The position numbers and the translations under genes were made by a program. 8,781 nucleotides of DNA from Acidobacteriota bacterium (lineage in GTDB: Bacteria; Acidobacteriota; Polarisedimenticolia; Gp22-AA2). Below are positions 1 to 6,490 of the stretch, piece by piece. The notes under the pieces are model-generated. The model made no database searches and was not told the DNA's origin. It saw nothing but the letters and a program-made list of their open reading frames with translations. Position 1 is the stretch's first letter; each line of letters starts with the position of its first letter. The DNA lies in NCBI GenBank assembly GCA_027297005.1, contig JAPUIN010000150.1:1-8781 (forward strand), written 5' to 3'.

Positions 1-1243
1 AGGGATCCAGGAACGCCTTCGCGATCAGGTCACGGTACGCCTCGTGAAGGTCGGGCGCCAGCGGCTCCTGAATGTCGCTCCAGAAAAAGTTCGCGAGCCC
101 GTAAAAGATCGGCTTCCCCTCGTACACCTCAATCGGCCCGAGATGATGGATGCCATGGGTGATGAAGGCGTCCGCCCCCGCGTCGATCGCGGCGCGGGCC
201 AGTTCCTGCAGGAACCCCCCGGGTGCGTACCGATCGAAGGCCGACTGGTGAGCATGGATCGTGGCGATCAGAAAATCGGAATGCTGTTTGCCCAGCCGGA
301 TACTCTTCAGAATCTCCGCCAGGTCGAGACCGTTCATCTCGTACCGGTAGGCGAACCGCTTCCCGAGGCGGAATTCGATCCCGAACAGTGAGAGCTCGTC
401 GGGGGATTCTGCGCCGGATCCGGCATCCGACTCCTTCCCCGGATTATTCTTCCCGTCTCCACGGAATTCACGGATGGCACGATCGATACCGGCCAGGGAG
501 CCCATCACATCGTGGGGAACGATGGTGTACCGCTTCACCCTCAGTGCGCTGAGTCCGGGTCGCCCCGGAGATTCCCCCGCCGGAGCAAGAGCGGCGGCGA
601 GCGCGCCGTAGGTCGATGCCATCGAGACCAACCCGATGCGCCCCTTTTCCGACTCGAAATAACGCGCGGCCCGGGCGGCGGCGCGATCCTCCCCTGCGCC
701 GGCGTGGACGATCCCCGCTTCGTCGAGCCGGCGTCCGGTCTCACGCATTCCCTCCATCCCCCAGTCGAGCACATGGTTGTTCGCGCGCGAGAAGAGATCG
801 AACCCCATCGCCGCGAGATCGCCAGCCACCGCGGGAAGGGTTGTCAGGCCCCAGTCCCCCTCCCCGGAGTGCGGATGACCCTCGAAATGGCGTATATCGA
901 TGATGGATGTTTCGAGGTTACCGAAAGCCGCATCGGCGTGGCGCAGGATCTTCACGACGGCGTCGAACGCCCCGTCGCGAGTTCGCAGGTGCGAGAGCGG
1001 GCGAGAGATGATGCAGTCGCCGACCGTGGCGAGCGTGAAGTCGTCGGCAATGCTCATCGCGAGCTCGGCCTCGGGAGGGCGTCGCGGGTCGAACAATTCG
1101 CGCGCTTCCTCATTGAGCTCCTCACCCGTTGCAGCCGAGGAGCGCGACAGAGCTGCAATTCCTGTGCACATGATTGCGATCAGAAGTGCTGCTGCAGCGC
1201 CGGGAGCGCCGCGCGTCTTCCAGAAGACCGTTGGGTGAATCAC
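1..1243 (-). CDS. CapA-family (PGA_cap) capsule/poly-gamma-glutamate synthesis protein, 3' truncated by window edge
   Basis: Reading the minus strand from 1243 gives 414 uninterrupted codons that run off the window start, so the C-terminus is missing. The protein has a short basic N-terminus and one hydrophobic segment (about residues 14-32: signal anchor or signal peptide), then the CapA metallophosphatase-like fold. Visible motifs are LATVGDCIISRPL (G75-D76), GNLETS (N109, E111), ANNHVLDWG (N155-N156-H157, D160), IHAH (H330, H332) and ITHGIHHLGPIEVYEGKPIFYGLANFFW (H363, H366; split here as THGIHH, then EVYEGKPIFYGLANFFW). These are the metal-ligand and active-site motifs of the family. A hydrophilic Gly/Asp/Ser-rich stretch at residues 262-283 looks like a loop insertion. 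The start is GTG at 1243, because AAGGAG lies 8 bases upstream; an in-frame ATG at 1291 has no ribosome site. Family members include B. anthracis CapA, but many are uncharacterised and no capB/capC is visible, so a capsule role is inferred only. Confidence 0.87.
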   Translation of the reverse strand, partial: MIHPTVFWKTRGAPGAAAALLIAIMCTGIAALSRSSAATGEELNEEARELFDPRRPPEAELAMSIADDFTLATVGDCIISRPLSHLRTRDGAFDAVVKILRHADAAFGNLETSIIDIRHFEGHPHSGEGDWGLTTLPAVAGDLAAMGFDLFSRANNHVLDWGMEGMRETGRRLDEAGIVHAGAGEDRAAARAARYFESEKGRIGLVSMASTYGALAAALAPAGESPGRPGLSALRVKRYTIVPHDVMGSLAGIDRAIREFRGDGKNNPGKESDAGSGAESPDELSLFGIEFRLGKRFAYRYEMNGLDLAEILKSIRLGKQHSDFLIATIHAHQSAFDRYAPGGFLQELARAAIDAGADAFITHGIHHLGPIEVYEGKPIFYGLANFFWSDIQEPLAPDLHEAYRDLIAKAFLDP

Positions 1244-1251
1244 CCCGTCGA

Positions 1252-1257
1252 CTCCTT
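1252..1257 (-). promoter_or_regulatory. Shine-Dalgarno deciding the GTG start of the capA-like gene
   Basis: On the minus strand AAGGAG is followed by an 8-base spacer and then GTG at 1243. The alternative in-frame ATG at 1291 has no purine-rich sequence before it, and the 16 residues it would add lack family character. The GTG start also places the hydrophobic segment close to the N-terminus, as expected for an export signal. Confidence 0.65.
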
Positions 1258-1364
1258 CGGAAACGGGTCGTTTCCCTGGTTGAAACGGCATGTTCGTGTC
1301 AAGGAGTCATCATCGTATTACAAGTGATCCCCCGGCGGGCGCGAATCGTCCGCGATCTCGTCGG

Positions 1365-1645
1365 ATCACTCCCGGCGGGCCTGTCCGGGTCCGGCCGATC
1401 CGGTCTCACGTGCTATTCACGCCCCCTCGTCTCGATGAGGATCGATCCATTCTCATCTCGGCCCCCGCTTTCTGCGAAGGCGGGTCGGACCGTGATCCGC
1501 TCGTCATTCTGTTCGACGGCAAGCACGCTACGCGTCAGAGATCGGCGACCTCTATTATCGGTCGGGCCTCCCCAACATCATCATCGCGGGGATCGTCAGA
1601 TCGTTCGGCTTGCGGGAACGCCTCCACCCTCGGGCCCTCCCCGGG
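1365..1645 (+). pseudogene. Frameshifted, truncated relic of an esterase-fold (PF00756/enterochelin-esterase-like) protein
   Basis: This lies in the roughly 500-bp space between two divergent genes. One + strand frame (about 1365-1520) reads LDEDRSILISAPAF and then DPLVILFDG, which resembles the N-terminal strands of esterase-family proteins (LGE-RT-LVYLP ... YPVLYLLDG). At about 1520 the resemblance moves to the frame one base back, reading ARYASEIGDLYY, then SGLPNIIIAGIV (1565-1597) and RERLHP, matching the family's helix, PxxIVVGI strand and R-RDLTP motif. No frame continues into the part that would carry the catalytic Ser, Asp and His, and the Rieske gene begins at 1740. So this is about 90 residues of a domain normally near 250. 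Nothing else was seen in 1244-1739. The assignment rests on remembered family patterns, with no alignment run; the alternative is chance resemblance in noncoding DNA. Confidence 0.48.
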
Positions 1646-1739
1646 AGACCTGACGCGAGCATGTTCGAATCCAGGCCAGCTGTAGTACGATCTCCCCAAT
1701 CGCGCACGGGTAAACAGTTCCACCGGCGGAGGAGAGGAA

Positions 1740-2855
1740 ATGTTGATCGACGGAACCACCGGCCGATCCGATCGGCTGCTGCCGACCTTTGCGAGCGCAT
1801 CGTATCGGGACCCGGAGATCCTCGATCGGGAATGGGATCGGATTTTCGGTCGCAGCTGGCTGTGCGCCGGCCGTGAGGATCGGATCCCGGAGCCAGGTGA
1901 CTATTTCACGCTGCCGATCGGCAACGAGAGCATCCTCATCCTGCGCGATCGGGAGCGGCGGCCGCGCGCCTATTACAACGTCTGCCGCCATCGCGGTACG
2001 CAGCTGACCGATCGGGAGTCCGGCCGGTTCGATGCCACAATCGTCTGTCCCTATCACGCCTGGTCGTACGCCCTCGACGGACAGTTGATCGGAACGCCCC
2101 ACCAGCATGAAGGCGACGGGTTCCGCCGGGAAGATTTTCCTCTCTACAGCGTGGCTCTCGAGGTGTGGGAAGGGTTCCTGTTCGTCAACCTGGCGGGAGC
2201 GAAAGCGGCGCCGCTGATTGATCAGCTGGGCGGGCTGCCGGAGCGCGTCGCGCGGTATCCGCTCTCCGGGCTGCGGACCCACTCCTGCCTGACGCACGAG
2301 GTCGCCTCAAACTGGAAGATCCTGATGGAAAACTACATGGAGTGCTACCACTGCCCCGGCATCCACCCGGAGCTGTGTGAGCTGGTTCCGCTCTTCGGGA
2401 CCGGTGAGGTCGACAACACCGCCGACGGCAAGCCAGCCTACTTCCGCGACGGGGTATCCACTCTCACGGCTGATGGCAAGACCCGGAGACCATATCTGCG
2501 CGGGATCGGCGAGGAGGAGAAGCGGATCTTCCACGGCGAGCTGGTCCACCCCAATATGATGCTCAACATCCTGCCCGACTGCGCCAACGTGCGTGTCATC
2601 TGGCCGATCACCCCATCGCGCACGCTGGTCAGGACCGAGTACCTGTTCGAGCCGGAGACGATGGCGCGCGACAATTTCGATCCGTCGGACGTCATCGAGT
2701 TCACCAGCCTCATCGCGCGACAGGACTGGGAGATCTGCGAGCGCGTCCAGAAGGGCGTCGCCTCACGCGCCCATGCCCGCGGCGTTTATCTGCCGATCGA
2801 GCGCGATGTCGAAGAGTTCACCCGCTGGGTTCGGGACCGCGTTGACCCCCCCTGA
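1740..2855 (+). CDS. Rieske non-heme iron oxygenase, alpha subunit (quaternary-amine/betaine monooxygenase-like)
   Basis: This 371-residue protein has the usual length for the alpha subunit of a ring-hydroxylating/choline-monooxygenase-type oxygenase. The Rieske [2Fe-2S] ligands are C82-x-H84 and C103-x2-H106 (NVCRHRGTQL, CPYHAWSY). The catalytic domain supplies H204, H209 and D329 (ARQDWEICERVQKG) for the mononuclear iron. The bridging acid before H204 is Glu201 (ENYMECYHCPGIHPEL), where naphthalene-dioxygenase types have Asp. To my knowledge Glu is typical of the carnitine CntA, glycine betaine GbcA, choline and stachydrine group, so a methylated-amine substrate is the best guess. The C-terminal RGVYLPIERDVEEFTRWV fits the same group. 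The start is ATG at 1740 behind GGAGGAGAGG. Electrons must come from a reductase encoded elsewhere. It is cytoplasmic, with no signal peptide. It converges on the FAD oxidoreductase gene with 28 bp between them. The exact substrate is not determinable here. Confidence 0.93.
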   Translation: MLIDGTTGRSDRLLPTFASASYRDPEILDREWDRIFGRSWLCAGREDRIPEPGDYFTLPIGNESILILRDRERRPRAYYNVCRHRGTQLTDRESGRFDATIVCPYHAWSYALDGQLIGTPHQHEGDGFRREDFPLYSVALEVWEGFLFVNLAGAKAAPLIDQLGGLPERVARYPLSGLRTHSCLTHEVASNWKILMENYMECYHCPGIHPELCELVPLFGTGEVDNTADGKPAYFRDGVSTLTADGKTRRPYLRGIGEEEKRIFHGELVHPNMMLNILPDCANVRVIWPITPSRTLVRTEYLFEPETMARDNFDPSDVIEFTSLIARQDWEICERVQKGVASRAHARGVYLPIERDVEEFTRWVRDRVDPP

Positions 2856-2878
2856 GTGATGTCGCGGGGGCTCGGGGG
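2848..2878. terminator. Possible bidirectional hairpin between the convergent Rieske and FAD genes
   Basis: CCCCC-T-GAG (2848-2856) can pair with CTCGGGGG (2871-2878), giving an 8-bp GC-rich stem with one bulged T and a 14-base loop. It overlaps the Rieske stop codon and sits in the 28-bp gap before the end of the convergent gene. No T-tract follows on either strand, so intrinsic termination is uncertain; it may only be a 3'-end stabilising structure. Confidence 0.3.
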
Positions 2879-2883
2879 ATCCC

Positions 2884-4173
2884 TCAGCGGCCCCCTCGTT
2901 GACGCCATCCGGCGCTGCTCCACAACCTGCGCGGCTGAAATCGGGCGGGATCGAACGGCGCCATGTCGATCGCGCTCTTCCCATCCAGCATCTGATCGGT
3001 GATGACGCGCGCGGTCGCCGGCGCCAGTGTCACGCCGAGCATCGCATGGCCGGTGGCGATGAAGAGATTTTCGAGGAGTGGCGCCCGACCGATGACCGGC
3101 ACGCCGTCGGGAGAGACCGGCCGCATCCCCGTCCACTCAATCCCTCCCTCCCCGATGTTCAAACCCGGAAGATATCGACGGGCGACGCGCCAGATCGAGT
3201 CGAGGCGGCGGGGAACGATCCGCGTGTTGATTCCCGAAAGCTCTATCACCCCACCGAGACGCAGCCCGCCGTCGTAGGGAGAGAGCCCGACATGTCCCTC
3301 CTGGAGATAGAGGGGGGTGCGGATCGTGTCGCCGGTCGTTCCCAGGGTGAGGCTGTACCCCTTCCCCGCCTGCACCGGCAGGTCAAGACCGAAGGCACCG
3401 GCCAGTCGTCCCGACCACGCCCCGGCGGCGATCAGGAAACGATCGGCCTCGATCGTCCCGCCGTCGGTCACGACCGCCGCCACGACTGAGCCACTGCGCC
3501 GAATCGAGCGGGCCTCGCAACCGGCCCGCACCTCGACCCCGGAGGCGGCGATTTTTTCGAGTACGCCGGCGCAGAGCGTGTCGGGGCGGACGTGCCGCTC
3601 GTCGGGATAGAGCAATCCGCCGGCGATGCCCGGCGCGAGGGCCGGCTCGAACGCGCGTGTATCCGCGGCAGACAGCCGCTCGGGCATCGTCACGCCGCAC
3701 CGGGCCAGCAGGGGTGAGTTCCTCTCGATTTCATCCAGCTCCTTCGGATCGAAGGCCACCAGCAGGATGCGCGATCGATGCATCTCGAATCCCACCCCGT
3801 CTTCCGCGAGCGCGTTGAAGAGAGAGAACGTCTCGCGGTTCAGCGCGGCGAGCGCGATCAGGCCGCGCTCGTAGTCGTCGCGATTGCAGTGGCGCCAGAA
3901 CCGCCAGAGCCAGCCGAGCAGCGACGGGATCGCCGGAGGATGAATGGAGAGCAGCCCCTCCCCGTGTAACGTCGAACGAATCATGCTGCTCAGGAGGCCC
4001 GGCGACGGGAGCGGCTCCGACATCGAGGGAACGATCCATCCGAGATTCCCGCGGGAGCAGGCGGCGCCGGGCTCGCCCCGATCGATCAGGACGACCTCCT
4101 CTCCCCGCCGCCGGAGCTCCAGGGCGGCGAGGAGGCCGATGATCCCACCGCCGATGACAACCGTCCTTCCCAT
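2884..4173 (-). CDS. FAD-dependent oxidoreductase, D-amino acid dehydrogenase / D-hydroxyproline dehydrogenase-like (DAO family)
   Basis: The protein has 429 residues, close to the usual 410-430 of DadA-like enzymes. The N-terminus has the Rossmann dinucleotide motif VIGGGIIGLLAALEL (G8-x-G10-x2-G13), followed by the acidic end of strand 2 (VVLID, D31) that binds FAD ribose. A CSRGNLGWIVPS stretch (39-50) matches the DadA-type ACSxANAG-xxxPS region. The C-terminus has PVIGRAPLLENLFIATGHAM (359-378), the GR-P and TGH motifs of the family. Such enzymes oxidise D-amino acids, cis-4-hydroxy-D-proline, sarcosine or similar amines to imines, passing electrons to the respiratory chain or oxygen. The substrate cannot be read from sequence. 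ATG 4173 is chosen because the GxGxxG motif follows at the normal distance; no Shine-Dalgarno precedes it. It is convergent with the Rieske oxygenase and divergent (67 bp) from the TonB-domain gene. A joint role in betaine or N-methyl imino acid breakdown is inferred. Confidence 0.9.
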   Translation of the reverse strand: MGRTVVIGGGIIGLLAALELRRRGEEVVLIDRGEPGAACSRGNLGWIVPSMSEPLPSPGLLSSMIRSTLHGEGLLSIHPPAIPSLLGWLWRFWRHCNRDDYERGLIALAALNRETFSLFNALAEDGVGFEMHRSRILLVAFDPKELDEIERNSPLLARCGVTMPERLSAADTRAFEPALAPGIAGGLLYPDERHVRPDTLCAGVLEKIAASGVEVRAGCEARSIRRSGSVVAAVVTDGGTIEADRFLIAAGAWSGRLAGAFGLDLPVQAGKGYSLTLGTTGDTIRTPLYLQEGHVGLSPYDGGLRLGGVIELSGINTRIVPRRLDSIWRVARRYLPGLNIGEGGIEWTGMRPVSPDGVPVIGRAPLLENLFIATGHAMLGVTLAPATARVITDQMLDGKSAIDMAPFDPARFQPRRLWSSAGWRQRGGR

Positions 4174-4205
4174 CGTGGACGGAAGATAACATCAAAGGGG
4201 GATCC

Positions 4206-4234
4206 TTCTGGGGTCGCCGTCCTTGTGCTAGGGT
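4206..4234 (+). promoter_or_regulatory. Candidate sigma70-type promoter giving a leaderless transcript of the TonB-domain gene
   Basis: TTCTGG (4206-4211), a 17-base spacer and an extended -10 TGC-TAGGGT (4226-4234) lie just before the ATG at 4241. A start site 6-7 bases after the -10 falls on or next to the A of the ATG, so the mRNA would have no leader. An alternative reading is that the purine-rich AGGGTAGG here is a weak ribosome site and the promoter lies further upstream. The -35 is a poor match. Confidence 0.32.
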
Positions 4235-4240
4235 AGGTGC

Positions 4241-4654
4241 ATGACACATTCCGAACGTCGGAGATCCCAAACGACCCCGATCCGGACGTGCGTCGCCGCT
4301 GTACTGGGCCTGGCGATCGCAACCCACTGCCTCGCCGCGGCGCCGAGTCTTCAGGTTTATTTTGCGGCCGACTTCAAGGATGAGGCTTACCAGTCGAAGG
4401 TGTTCAAGAAGGTCGCCGGCAGCTGGAACATGCCGGCTGAGACTCCGGAACCGGGAGGGAAGGCGGTCGTCGTCGTGACGATTCGGCGGGGTGGCGAGAC
4501 GTCGGGAACGAGGCTGCACCACCGCAGCGGTTCCGACGCGTGGGACGCCGCGGCCATTCAGGCGCTGTCGAAGGCCGCCCCCTTCAATCCGCTGCCGAAG
4601 AGCTACACCCCCGGCTCGGTTGAAGTGCACTTCCACTTCGCGTACACGGACTGA
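4241..4654 (+). CDS. Small exported protein with a TonB/TolA C-terminal-like domain
   Basis: This is a 137-residue protein. Residues 1-33 form a Sec signal: a basic N-region, a hydrophobic VAAVLGLAIATHCLA core and Ala-rich cleavage sites. The Cys at residue 30 does not sit in a good lipobox, so a lipoprotein is unlikely. The mature part (about 46-135) resembles the TonB C-terminal fold: YQSKVFKKVAGSWNMP, then alternating strand AVVVVTIRRGGE, the SGSDAWDAAAIQALSKAAPF helix segment, NPLP and the final strand VEVHFHFAY. Unlike energy transducers it has no membrane anchor retained as a transmembrane helix and no Pro-rich spacer, so it cannot transduce energy as TonB does. Such stand-alone domains are usually of unknown role, perhaps binding a periplasmic or outer-membrane partner. 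It ends 79 bp before the convergent TPR gene. Family call is fairly confident, function unknown. Confidence 0.75.
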   Translation: MTHSERRRSQTTPIRTCVAAVLGLAIATHCLAAAPSLQVYFAADFKDEAYQSKVFKKVAGSWNMPAETPEPGGKAVVVVTIRRGGETSGTRLHHRSGSDAWDAAAIQALSKAAPFNPLPKSYTPGSVEVHFHFAYTD

Positions 4655-4675
4655 TCCGCTTGCATCGGATGTTCA

Positions 4676-4697
4676 ATCGACCGGGCGGCGGATCGAT
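4676..4697. terminator. Candidate bidirectional terminator hairpin between the TonB-domain and TPR genes
   Basis: ATCGA-CCG (4676-4683) pairs with CGG-A-TCGAT (4689-4697), an 8-bp stem with one bulged A and a GGCGG loop, inside the 79-bp gap between two convergent stop codons. A second small hairpin, ATCCG/CGGAT (about 4654-4670), precedes it. Neither is followed by a T-run, so it would be a weak or Rho-assisted terminator. Confidence 0.33.
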
Positions 4698-4733
4698 CGA
4701 TGCCCTCGGCACAGGTGGCACGGAGACCGACCC

Positions 4734-6431
4734 TTAGAACCGGCTGGCGGTCAGCTTGATGTCGGCGCGTGCCCAGGCGGTGCGGAACTTCTTCTTGATC
4801 TGCGCGGCCTCGTCCTTTCTTCCCTGCGCGTCGAGGCTCCGCCACAGACCATACAGCGAGTAGCCGTTATCCCTGTGCTTTTTGAGATCCTGCCAGTAGA
4901 CGACCTCGGCCTCGTCGGCGTATCCGGCCTCGAGAAGAACCGCGCCGAGCGTGTGCCGCACCGGGTAGTACCAGTCGGGAGGCTCCGTGTAATTCAGCCC
5001 GTCCTCGAGGCGAACCGCCCGCCCGAGGTGGCGCAGCGCCCTGTCGTAGTTCCCCTGCGCCGCGGCGATCTCGCCGGCCAGCACGCCGGACGCGATCTGC
5101 AGGAGCTTCGCGGAGCCGGCGAGGCCGACGGGGGCCGTGGCCTCCGGGTCGTCACGGATCGCTTCGAGCTCACCGAGTTCGACGCGCGCCTGCATCGGCC
5201 GCTTCGTGCGCGCGTATGCCATGCCGCGCGCGTAGTGCCAGATCCCGAGCACGTAGGGGGCCTCCTCGCGCGGGCGCGACTCCTTCAACGCTGCCTCCCA
5301 CATGCCAAAGCGCACCATCGTGTAGAGCGGCATGCTCAGAAAGGTCTGGTAAAGGGAGAAGACGTTCCCCTCCAGATCGTCCGGCACCTTTGAGGCCACC
5401 TTGCGGGCGGCCGCGAGGGCGTCGGTGCTCCGACCATCCATGATCGCCGCCCACGTGATGAAGTGAACATTGTGCGGATAGTAATTAAGAGGATAGATCC
5501 CCTGCGACCGGCACTGTGTGATGTACCCCTCATCGGCCTCCGCAGCCTGAATGTTCGCCTTGAGCGAGTCGTCGTATCGACCGACCTGCATGTAGATGTG
5601 GGACGGCATGTGCGTCAGGTGCCCCGCCCCCGGAGCCAGCCCGCTGAGTCGATCGGCCACCGCCTCGCCCCGCGCGGCCTGCGCCGCCTCGACGGCGTGG
5701 ATGTAGTAGTGCAGCGCCCCCTCGTGCTCGGGATCCTTCTCGAAGACCGACTCCAGGGTCGAAAGAATCGTCGGCGTGGTCGATCGCGGCTGGCCATCCG
5801 GGGTCCAGTAGTTCCAGGGGGATAGGTTCATGAGGGCAGCCGCGTACAGCGTCGCAATATCGTTGTCGTCCCGGTAAGTCTCGTGCAGCTTGCGCATCGC
5901 CTCGGCGTAGGAGGCATCGAGGGACGCCCGCGGGGCTTCCGGATCGTCGGTGTAGCGCCTGGCGAGCGCGTTGATCATGTCGCGCTCCTTGCGGCTGCCC
6001 CTGTCCTTTCGAGCGACCGCCATCTGCATCGCTTCGTAGGCCTGTTCGACCACATCCGTCTGCATCGGCAAGTTGAGGTTCGGGCCCAGCACGAGCGCCC
6101 AGCCCCAGTAGGCCATCGCGCAGTCGGAGTCGAGGCGCGCCGCCTCCTTGAAGGCGCGCAGCGCCTCCTGATGGTTGAATCCATAGGTCAGCTTGAGCCC
6201 CTGGTCGAAGAAAAGCTGTGCCCGCTCCGATTTCGTCGTGATCGGATGGTGGTGATCCCCGAGGCCTTCGAGTACGGGGGCGATCGGCTCCGTCGCTTTG
6301 TGGGGGTCGGCCTGCAGGGCCCGCTGGTCGTGCACGTTGTGGTGCTGGGCCAGCGCAACAGCCGGAACGGTAAGCGCCAGAATGAGAATCGGAATGCCTG
6401 CGCGAACGGTCGTCGGCCGATGACCTCTCAT
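4734..6431 (-). CDS. Exported histidine-rich tetratricopeptide-repeat protein
   Basis: The chosen ATG (6431) gives 565 residues. The same frame is open back to an ATG at 6539, but those extra 36 residues overlap the upstream gene and lack a ribosome site, whereas 6431 follows GAGGAGAGGG and begins a classic signal peptide (basic N-region, ILILALTVPAVALA, cleavage before QHH). Helical repeats follow from about residue 70: FNHQEALRAFKEAARLDSD (86-104), GRYDDSLKANIQAAEAD (284-300), QGNYDRALRHLGRAVRL (459-475) and ADEAEVVYWQDLKKH (505-519) are TPR-like. Conserved-looking non-TPR motifs punctuate them: DHHHPITT (59-66), HYYIH (241-245), GHLTHMPSHIY (270-280), YYPHNVHF (317-324) and PPDWYYPVRH (484-493). 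I recall this as a widespread uncharacterised family beginning with HHHPI and a FFDQGL segment. Aromatic and His clustering suggests ligand or metal binding rather than simple scaffolding. It is second gene after the gamma-glutamyltransferase, 59 bp downstream. Confidence 0.88.
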   Translation of the reverse strand: MRGHRPTTVRAGIPILILALTVPAVALAQHHNVHDQRALQADPHKATEPIAPVLEGLGDHHHPITTKSERAQLFFDQGLKLTYGFNHQEALRAFKEAARLDSDCAMAYWGWALVLGPNLNLPMQTDVVEQAYEAMQMAVARKDRGSRKERDMINALARRYTDDPEAPRASLDASYAEAMRKLHETYRDDNDIATLYAAALMNLSPWNYWTPDGQPRSTTPTILSTLESVFEKDPEHEGALHYYIHAVEAAQAARGEAVADRLSGLAPGAGHLTHMPSHIYMQVGRYDDSLKANIQAAEADEGYITQCRSQGIYPLNYYPHNVHFITWAAIMDGRSTDALAAARKVASKVPDDLEGNVFSLYQTFLSMPLYTMVRFGMWEAALKESRPREEAPYVLGIWHYARGMAYARTKRPMQARVELGELEAIRDDPEATAPVGLAGSAKLLQIASGVLAGEIAAAQGNYDRALRHLGRAVRLEDGLNYTEPPDWYYPVRHTLGAVLLEAGYADEAEVVYWQDLKKHRDNGYSLYGLWRSLDAQGRKDEAAQIKKKFRTAWARADIKLTASRF

Positions 6432-6439
6432 CACTCTAT

Positions 6440-6449
6440 CCCTCTCCTC
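6440..6449 (-). promoter_or_regulatory. Ribosome-binding site fixing the start of the TPR protein
   Basis: GAGGAGAGGG on the minus strand lies 8 bases before ATG 6431, inside the 59-bp gap after the upstream stop codon at 6491. It supports the start that yields a proper signal peptide rather than the longer frame beginning inside the previous gene. Confidence 0.6.
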
Positions 6450-6490
6450 AAGTTGGAAGCAGCAGTCCGGATCAGGAGGCCCAGGACACG

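Noticed and set aside
1294..1299. TTGACA on the minus strand upstream of capA as a -35 box
   Set aside because: No acceptable -10 follows at 16-18 bases (CCAGGG or neighbours), so the hexamer alone is not called a promoter.
512..1327. 271-codon open frame on the + strand
   Set aside because: It lies opposite the capA-like gene, whose motifs are unmistakable on the minus strand. The antisense product shows no recognisable domain.
1662..1691. Weak promoter-like TACGAT upstream of the Rieske gene
   Set aside because: The -10 matches at four positions but no convincing -35 lies at a proper distance.
2846..2852. C7 run at the Rieske stop codon as a programmed frameshift site
   Set aside because: The protein already ends at the normal length for the family and slippage would only add a few residues into a gap before a convergent gene.
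3731..4636. 301-codon open frame on the minus strand crossing the FAD and TonB-domain genes
   Set aside because: It overlaps two supported genes in other frames, is extremely Arg-rich and has no motifs.
4491..5393. 300-codon open frame on the + strand
   Set aside because: It begins out of frame inside the TonB-domain gene and continues antisense to the TPR gene; no domain or ribosome site.
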